Source: Taxillus chinensis (Eukaryota; Streptophyta; Magnoliopsida; Santalales; Loranthaceae). Taken from it: a stretch of DNA of 64,000 nt. Shown here piece after piece: positions 57,481 to 64,000 of this stretch (positions are counted from its first letter, which is position 1; every line of letters starts with the position of its first letter). A program made the translations under genes and the position numbers. The notes under the pieces were generated by a model. It was not told the origin of the DNA. It was given only the letters and a program-made list of their open reading frames with translations, and ran no database searches. The stretch lies in NCBI GenBank assembly GCA_023512835.1, contig CM042085.1, positions 30,153,812 through 30,217,811 of the forward strand, in the 5' to 3' direction.

Positions 57481-58650
57481 GGTAATGTGGTGGCAGATGC
57501 TCGAGTAGGAAGAGCAGGGCCGTGGTGGCCCATTGTGCCATTAAAGAATGGGAGATGATGGGTCAGTTGGCAGTGATGAGGTTGCAAATGGTGGCCAGTG
57601 AGGGGCGAGGGACCCCCAGTGTTGTTGTCGCAGTCCCTGAGTTGCAGCGCAGGATCATAGAGGATCAGCTGGGGGACATTGATTGTGAGGTCATCAGAGA
57701 TAGGATTCGGACTGGGCAGGCATCTTCTGATTGGACTGAGGATGCTGAGTATATATTGAGGTATAGGGGTCACCTAATAGTTCCCACTCCTCTTCAGGAG
57801 GAGGTTCTTCGGGAATTTCACCAGTCGAGGTTAGCTGTACATCCTGGTGGGACCAAGATGTACCATGCCGTGAGGAGGCAGTTTTGGTGGCTAGGCCTGA
57901 AGAAGGCCGTTGCTGATTTTGTGAGGAGGTGTTTAACCTGTCAGCAGGTCAAGGCGAGCACCTGAGATCGCTGGTGAGTTGCGGTCATTGCCGGTGCCGA
58001 GTGGAAATGGGACCACGTGACCATGGATTTTGTCACTTGGACTTCCTCGTTCCAGGGGGACACGACACGATATGGGTAGTTGTCGACCGGTTGACCAAAT
58101 CGGCACATTTTATTCCGATTCGAGAGACAGACCCGTGAGGACTTTGGGACCAGAGGTATATTGATGTTATTGTGCGGTCGCATGGAGTCCCATTGTCTAT
58201 TGTATCTGACCGGGATGCGAGGTTCACCTCTCGCTTTGGGAGACGGTTGCGGCGAGCCTTGGGTACTAGGGTGAACCTCGGTCTGACCTTTCATCCGCAG
58301 ACGGATGGTCAGTCGAGAGGGACGATTCGGACGCTCGAGGATATGTTACGTGCTGTGTCCTAGATTTTGGAGGTTGTTGGGAGACTCACCTTCCTTTGGT
58401 GGAGTTCTCTTACAACAACAATTATCGAGCCACGATTGGGATGGCTCCGTATGAGGCGCTGTATGGGCGGCCTTGTAGATCACCCTTGTGTTGGGCACAG
58501 ACGGGAGAGACAGCGGTTCTCGGTCCCGATATGGTTCGAGAGACCACAGAGATAGTGCGGTTGAATCGGCGCAGATGTTGACAAGCGCGAGTAGGCGAAA
58601 GTCCTACGCGGACCGAGGCGTCGACCTTTGCAGTTTGAGGTGGGGACCGT
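57481..58650 (+). pseudogene. Tekay-2 integrase
   Basis: The zinc domain HQSRLAVHPGGTKMYHAVRRQFWW ... CLTCQQVKA is intact in one frame (57522-57965). DDE core pieces occur in shifting frames: MDF near 58026, [10 protein letters not shown] (58205-58235), HPQTDGQS ... LEDML (58292-58350) and [27 protein letters not shown] (58408-58490). At least six small indels lie between 57960 and 58640. Confidence 0.9.
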
Positions 58651-59070
58651 GTATTTTTGCGGGTTTCACCACGTCGAGGGCATCGGAGGTTTGGACGTGG
58701 ATCCAAACTTTCCCCTCGTTTTGTGGGGCCGTTTGAGATTGTTGCCACCGTGGGCGCAGTGGCTTACCGATTGGCTTTGCCACCAGAGTTGGCGCGAGTA
58801 CATGATGTGTTTCATGTGTCTCAGTTGAGGCGGTATCACCCTGATCCTTCCCATGTGTTGGACTATCGCGAGATAGACTTGGCTGATGATGGTGCCGTTG
58901 TTGAGATGCCGGCACAGATTTTGGACAGGCGGGACCAGGTCTTGCGAGGCAAGACGATCCCACTAGTTCGGGTGTTATGGCGACACCGAGGCATGGAGGA
59001 GCAGACTTGGGAGAAAGAGAGCCAGATTCGGGTTCTTCATCCTGAGCTGTTCGAGGACGATCAGTCCTGA
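58651..59070 (+). pseudogene. Tekay-2 C-terminal region with chromodomain
   Basis: An open 137-codon frame: [63 protein letters not shown], then the chromodomain-like [45 protein letters not shown]. It ends FEDDQS at TGA 59068-59070, inside the upstream polypurine-tract duplicate, as in Tekay-1. This is the longest undamaged stretch of pol. Confidence 0.9.
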
Positions 59071-59090
59071 GGTGGGGAGGATGTGAGGAC
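59053..59090 (+). repeat. Upstream polypurine-tract duplicate, Tekay-2
   Basis: GAGGACGATCAGTCCTGAGG then TGGGGAGGATGTGAGGAC mirrors the true tract and LTR start at 59323-59362 (GAGGACGAAAAGTCCTAAGG then CGGGGAGGATGTAAAGAC), offset 270 bp. Confidence 0.88.
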
Positions 59091-59338
59091 CTTCCCTGAG
59101 GTATGAGTTATGTTTTATGCATTTGTTTTGCATATGTTGTTTGAGATATTGTGTAGCTTGTTGATTGTTGGCATCCTGGCATCGTGTGAGCCTTTTTGGC
59201 TTGTTGTGAGTTGCATTGCACCTGTGTGGTTGGTGATCATGTTGATGATCATATTTTGTGTCTTGTTGTGCGGTGCTTGAGCTTGGATTTTGCTATGTCT
59301 TTTAGGCTTGTGTTTTATTTTCGAGGACGAAAAGTCCT

Positions 59339-59351
59339 AAGGCGGGGAGGA
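59339..59351 (+). other. Tekay-2 polypurine tract
   Basis: AAGGCGGGGAGGA, immediately before the 3' LTR start TGTAAAGACTCG. Confidence 0.92.
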
Positions 59352-61750
59352 TGTAAAGACTCGTATTTGGGTAGTTTTGAGAGATAGTCATTCTATGGGA
59401 ATGTAACTATCTGGACGGTAGTGTAGCCGTCGATGTGAGTATTTTGACTGTACTTGGGCCCGATTTCGAGTCGGGGCCCTGTTTGACTCGATTGTTGACT
59501 TTTTGGGGTTTATTGGTTGACTTTGCGTTTGGGCGGTCTTTTGGGTGTAATAATATCTGAACAGTGTTGTGTTCGTCATTTCGAGCGTTTTGACAGTAAT
59601 TTGACTCAATTTGGAGTTCGTGACCTCGGGAGGTCAATTATTGCGTTCGGGTCAATTATTGCTGGGAGGCCAATTATCGGCAACAGTATATATATATAAT
59701 TAAGAACTGCCTTACCTCTTTAATTGCCAATTATTGGTACGTGCATGTTTGAGCAAGAGAGAGAGAGAGAGAGAGAGAGGTGAAGAGCGTGAAGAGCTTT
59801 CTTGGCGATTTTGGGGCGATTGGAGCTCGTGGATCGCAATAAACCTTTCCAGGTAGGTGTCCTTAACTGTCTTATCTCGATCCTATCCTTGAATATGTGA
59901 TCTGTCGTTGTATGAGTGTGTATTTTATGAGGGTTGAGAAGTCAACCATGGAGGTCTAGATTTAGGTCTAGATGAATATATGATTTGTGTGTATTTCTGC
60001 TGTTATCGTGCGAATTAGAGGCGTTTAGGACGCGTTTTCAGGTAAATATTGCAGTTTATTGCGTAAAACATGTGTTTATGAGTGTCTGGGGGTCACTGGG
60101 TTGCTTCCAGCGAAGAAGCAGCCAAAAACGATGATGAAACAGTACCCGGGCGAACTAGAGGATCGAAGTTCGTGATCAGCGACTATGGAGTCAGCAGTAT
60201 GGAGTCAAGACTTTCGTGGTCAGCGGCTATGGAGTCAAGACTATAGAGTCGCAGCTTAGGTAGTCGCCAGCCTTAGTAGTCCGGAGAAGTTAGTCCGGAT
60301 CAGTAGTCCGGAGGAGTTAGTCCGGATCGTAGTCCGGAGTAGTTAGTCCGGATCGTAGTCCAGGAGGAGTTAGTCCGGATCGATAGTCCGGAGTAGTTAG
60401 TCCGGATCAATAGCCTGGAGGAGTTAGTCCGGATCGTAGTCCGGAGGAGTAGTCCTGGATCAGTAGCATCGAGTCCGCAACATCAAATCCGTAGCATCGA
60501 TCCGCAAGGATCAAATCCGCAAAGCGGATGATCCGTAGCGATCAGAACCGCATCGCACCGGACATTTACATTGTAAACCATTATGCCTAAGTATATACTT
60601 AAGTTACAATGTAAATAACGAAATACCCCCCATTTGGATTCAAAGAAAAATATTAGAAAAATTAATTCCACTCTTTCAAAATGTGAAAATTGGGATTTAG
60701 TGTAAAATCTCAGGAAAAACCCAAAAGTTCGTAGTGGTGAATTTTTGGAAAGTGGGGTTAGACATCCCAGAAAAATCCCCAAAAATCAGATTATCTTATT
60801 TATGATATGGGAACCCAATGTCGGGACTTTTAATTTCAAGAAAATAGCTGCTATGGGTACTTCCTTCATAAATCAAGGATTGAGGTTTTACTTGTGAAGA
60901 CTGGCTACAGTTCCAAGGGAAATGTTGAGAATGATATGCCATACTAATGTTAGTATGTTGGTGTGAGGTATTGGGGCATAGACTCCGTGACTTATTTGGG
61001 TTCTCACCGTGATGCACCGATGGTGCTATGTGGTTGACGGGGCAGGCATATGCACCGATGGCAGGCCCGTGTGGCGACGTGGGCCGGGCATATTGCGCTG
61101 TGGACAGGCTAAGGCCTGAGTTGAGCCGTTGAGCTCGTGGAGCTAGGGCTAAGTGCCCTGAGCTGGGATCCCATGGAGGATCGTGGACAAGTTGTCCTGT
61201 ATAGGCAGGCTGGGTCCTAATGTTTGTTTGCAGGCTGAGTCCTGATGATTGTGCACACTACACAGTGCACGAGTACACAAAGCATGTAGTATAGACTTGT
61301 ATGTCTGCATGATGTGGAGTGTTGGGGTCACCTACTGAGCTTGTCGCTCACCCCTACTTGTTGTTTACCTTTTTCAGGTGTGACCCGAGATTAGTGGAGG
61401 ACTTTCTTCTAGGAGGACGTGCCCACCACTCTGATGTATGATACAGTACTGTATTCTGTATTGTGTATTGTCTTATGTTTGTATCCCGGACATGAGTCCG
61501 TGGACAGTTATATTTGCATACTGTTTGTGATGTGATGTCCGTATGATTGTTTGACTTATTGTATGCATGATGATGTATGGAAAAGTACGGGATTACCCTT
61601 GATGTATGATCGTACAGGGTTGCATATTTGAGACAAAGACCATGGTGTAGTCTCTATTGGTGCTAGTCATCAACCCCTTGACCTTTCGGGTGCGGGTAAG
61701 GAGAAGTCATGTTCCTAGTTCCGGGTTCCCTGGAATTTGGGGGCGTGACA
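59352..61750 (+). repeat. Tekay-2 3' LTR (2399 bp)
   Basis: It matches the 5' LTR closely except at about 60110-60560, where many single-base indels and small losses disrupt the tandem arrays. Donor-like site at 59852/59853 and acceptor-like site at 61377. Confidence 0.96.
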
Positions 61751-61755
61751 AAAGG

Positions 61756-62725
61756 CTCCCCACGAGACTTTACCATGTAACTACCATGAACGAGCGCAAC
61801 CACACCACAAAACGAACCCTTAATCCCCACTAACCCCGGACTCATGAACATTCACAAGTACAACATGCCAATGAAGGCAACATTCATATAGGAGATCACA
61901 CCTATATGAATTTACATATATACATATACATACCAATTACCTCAAAAACTAACCCTTGAATAGGTTCAAGAAGTACAGAATCCCTACCTCGAATTCAGTT
62001 GCGTTAGGATTTCAACTTGAATGATCGTTCTTGCTCCACTCCTATTTGCATTTCCTTCTTCTAAGAATGCAGCGGCAATGATTGAACTGATGACGATCTC
62101 TCTCTCTTTTTCTTTAGCAGCCTCAAAATAATACCCCGAATCCTAAATTCGCGAAACAAAAATATCAAAAATACGTTGTCGCAGAGTCAACGTTGATGAA
62201 AAAAATCCAGGATCAGCCACATCGACCATCTTTTCTTGCGTCAACTAGACACCTACATCGACTAATTTTCACATCGAACCAGATCGACCTACAGCTGGGT
62301 CGACCACGTCGACCACAGGTCGACCATATTCCGCATCAACCAACACACATGGGAAGGCTCTCAAGAAATTACTCTAGTCGACCACGACCACGTTGACCAC
62401 ACATTGAAATTCATCTCATATCGACCAAATTCTCTAGATTCTCTCTGGTTAGCATCGACCACTAACCATGCCAGGTTGTCCATGTCGACCACTCTCACAT
62501 CGACCAAGGCTGCATCAACCAAGTCTTCACATGAAAATCCATCTTAGCTCCTCCAAAATAATTTGGTTTCCGGAGCACTGCCCCCTTATCCCCTGCTCGC
62601 TGACCTGACAGCGAGACCCCCGCCGAGGCGCTACGCCCTCAGACTTCCGCTAACCGTCTGGACAAGAGTATTTGTCCAAACACAAAAATGACTAACTCCT
62701 CAAACCCAAAACACGGGTCATTACA
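61756..62725 (-). repeat. LTR B (solo LTR, reversed), segment 2
   Basis: It resumes after the Tekay-2 TSD. In sense it begins TGTAATGACCCGTGTTTTGG and carries donor-like CGAG|GTAGGGATTC (about 61985). It includes the CATCGACCA word array (62205-62525). Together with segment 1 it totals about 1.66 kb. Confidence 0.72.
62205..62525. repeat. Degenerate CATCGACCA array in LTR B
   Basis: About twenty copies of the core TCGACCA or TCAACCA (e.g. CATCGACCA, CGTCGACCACAGGTCGACCA) at 9-40 bp spacing within 320 bp. Confidence 0.85.
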
Positions 62726-62730
62726 CATCC

Positions 62731-62851
62731 TATCGACTCCCAAACCCTCACAAATACACTTTTACTCAACAAACGACCATATCCACCTTAAAACGGGTCT
62801 TAAAGGCCTCTAAATCGCAAGGTAACAACAACAAAAACAACAACAACAACA

Positions 62852-62889
<38 letters not shown>

Positions 62890-63464
62890 CTACAAATTAC
62901 ATCCATTTAGATCTAGGTACATTATTTCATGGTTAAATTTTCAACTCTCATGTAATATCATGGTTATAAAACCTCCATATCACAAAAACACAACCAAGAC
63001 TATATATTAAATCTTAACCACATATTACATACTTAAATAACCAGATTTAACCCAAAGTTGGATTTCCCCTTAAACCAAGGGTTCATGCTAGATTTCACAA
63101 ATTATGCTCAAATCACATATTTTTAAGAATAAAATCAAGATAGGGGGTTAGGAACACCAACTTGATAAGGATTCACGGATGAATCAACCTTTAAAACCCA
63201 AGTTCCAAACTCCACTTCCATGCTCTCCTTATGCTTTCTCTTCCACCGAAATTGTGAAACGTAAATGACAAGCATGTTGAGAATTTCTCTCCCCTACATA
63301 TTTATATTTTTTTCCAATTTCTTTAATTAATAAAACATTTAAAATTACACAACTACCCTCCTGAGGTCCCAAACTCCAAATTGGGCCCAACTATTACCAA
63401 AACACTCATATTGCCAAGCACACTACTAAACAAATATTGTCTATCTCTTGGACTAACCCAAAAA
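62731..63464 (-). repeat. LTR A, segment 3 (U3)
   Basis: It continues after LTR B's right TSD and ends where the copia relic resumes (about 63465). CCTGAGGTCCCAAACTCC then AAATTGGGCCCAA (63360-63390) matches the U3 start of the LARD and other LTRs. The exact right end and TSD are unresolved (left flank gtaat; right flank reads tattcaattac). Total LTR A length is about 1.6 kb. Confidence 0.65.
62825..62878. repeat. (CAA)n-(CA)n compound microsatellite
   Basis: About nine CAA units followed by about thirteen CA units and a short (TA)n, within LTR A segment 3. Confidence 0.97.
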
Positions 63465-64000
63465 CTTGTATATTCAATTACAAGGTTCTATAGTTTCAAG
63501 AGCTGCTACTATTGCACCATCTTCTTTCCATGTCTGATTCTGATATTTTTAAATTGTAGTATATGCACCTAGGGCATATGAGTTAACATGGAATGACTAG
63601 GGTGAGCAAAAGAGGACTTATTATAGAGCAAAACATTAAAAAAGGCTTCAATTTTTTGAACAATATGTTTATAGTAATCGAAAGAGAGTCCAGTTTATAT
63701 AAGACATCCATAAAACTAAAAGAACTTTGGATTATATTTATTTAGACCTCTAGAGGCCGATTAAAGTGGCCTCTAGAGAAGTTATCATTTTATATTCTAA
63801 TGATTATAGATGATTTCTATCGAATAGTCTAGACATTTTTCTTGAATCTAAAGAGTGATGTATTTGCTACTTTCAAGGAGTGAAAGATTGTAATTGAGAA
63901 GCAAATGGAGAAATAGGTAAAAAGGATTTATACAGATAATAGCTTGGAATTATATTCTCATGGATTCAATACTTTTTGAAAATCCAAAGGAATTGTGAGG
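63465..64000 (+). pseudogene. Tork/TNT1-like copia relic: pre-integrase and integrase (right half)
   Basis: It resumes the relic interrupted at 36772. The sequence begins with LQGSIVSRAAT, then KL*YMHLGHMS*HGMTRVSKRGL (63553-63625), the copia pre-integrase signature KLWHMRLGHMS with stops at Trp and Glu positions. Decayed integrase-core-like text in several frames follows to the window end, for example a TFIDDFSR-type stretch near 63800 and KAMIEKQ-like text near 63890. The element continues beyond the window. Confidence 0.8.

Larger units (their letters stand above)
51414..61750 (+). mobile_element. Tekay-2: Ty3/gypsy chromovirus, complete with TSD
   Basis: 10,337 bp flanked by aaagg at 51409-51413 and 61751-61755. 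LTRs at 51414-53848 and 59352-61750 begin TGTAAAGACTCGTA and end GGGGGCGTGACA. A perfect primer site and gag-pol with chromodomain lie between. The LTR start is shared with Tekay-1 but the LTR middle is different, so it is a related but separate family. LTR copies are almost identical outside their tandem arrays, pointing to a young insertion, yet gag-pol has three stops and numerous one-base frameshifts. Confidence 0.95.

Noticed and set aside
63465..63475. A clean 5-bp TSD for LTR A (gtaat versus caatt/attac)
   Set aside because: The right boundary is blurred by similar AT-rich sequence; no exact duplication could be assigned.

Overview
This is a plant (angiosperm, probably eudicot) nuclear window made almost entirely of transposable elements. 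The evidence is Ty3/gypsy chromovirus and Ty1/copia polyproteins, tRNA-iMet-type primer sites (TGGTATCAGAGC), 5-bp target-site duplications (TSDs), hAT-like DNA elements with 8-bp TSDs, and AT-rich DNA with microsatellites. I found no convincing host gene, rRNA, tRNA, CRISPR array or bacterial feature.

Layout. (1) 1-9723: a Tekay/Del-type chromovirus, Tekay-1 (+ strand), whose first ~220 bp lie left of the window. It sits inside an LTR fragment of the Tekay-2 family (9724-10490), which itself abuts a reversed LTR fragment (10491-11229). (2) 11230-17532: AT-rich, unclassified, with simple repeats and two weak ORFs. (3) 17533-29262: a complete large non-autonomous LTR element (LARD-like, minus strand, TSD gttcc). 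Its coding-free interior holds a solo LTR (22279-24832, TSD aacat). (4) 29263-35600: AT-rich DNA with a ~3.7 kb foldback element, a 1,006-bp hAT-like element nested in it, and a 464-bp hAT-like MITE. (5) ~35700-64000: a nest. An old Tork/TNT1-like copia relic is split by ~26.7 kb and its reading resumes near 63465. The insert is a reversed LTR (LTR A) carrying a 13.1 kb Sirevirus-like copia element (37516-50623, minus strand, TSD tcaaa) and a second reversed solo LTR (LTR B, 50726-62725). LTR B is in turn split by a second Tekay chromovirus, Tekay-2 (51414-61750, + strand, TSD aaagg).

How the parts relate. Tekay-1, Tekay-2 and the LARD share the same control sequences: primer site, a 28-bp palindrome-containing leader box identical in all three, a duplicated polypurine tract, and LTR ends. 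This suggests the LARD is mobilised in trans by Tekay-type proteins. The most interesting signal is inside the LTRs. Several diverged families share a splice-donor-like AG|GTAGGT after the TATA box and, 1.0-1.6 kb later, a conserved block (CTACTGRGC ... GCTCACCC ... pyrimidines-AG) that looks like a branch point and acceptor. I infer a conserved intron embedded in the LTR. All polyproteins here are broken by stops or frameshifts, so no copy looks autonomous as given.
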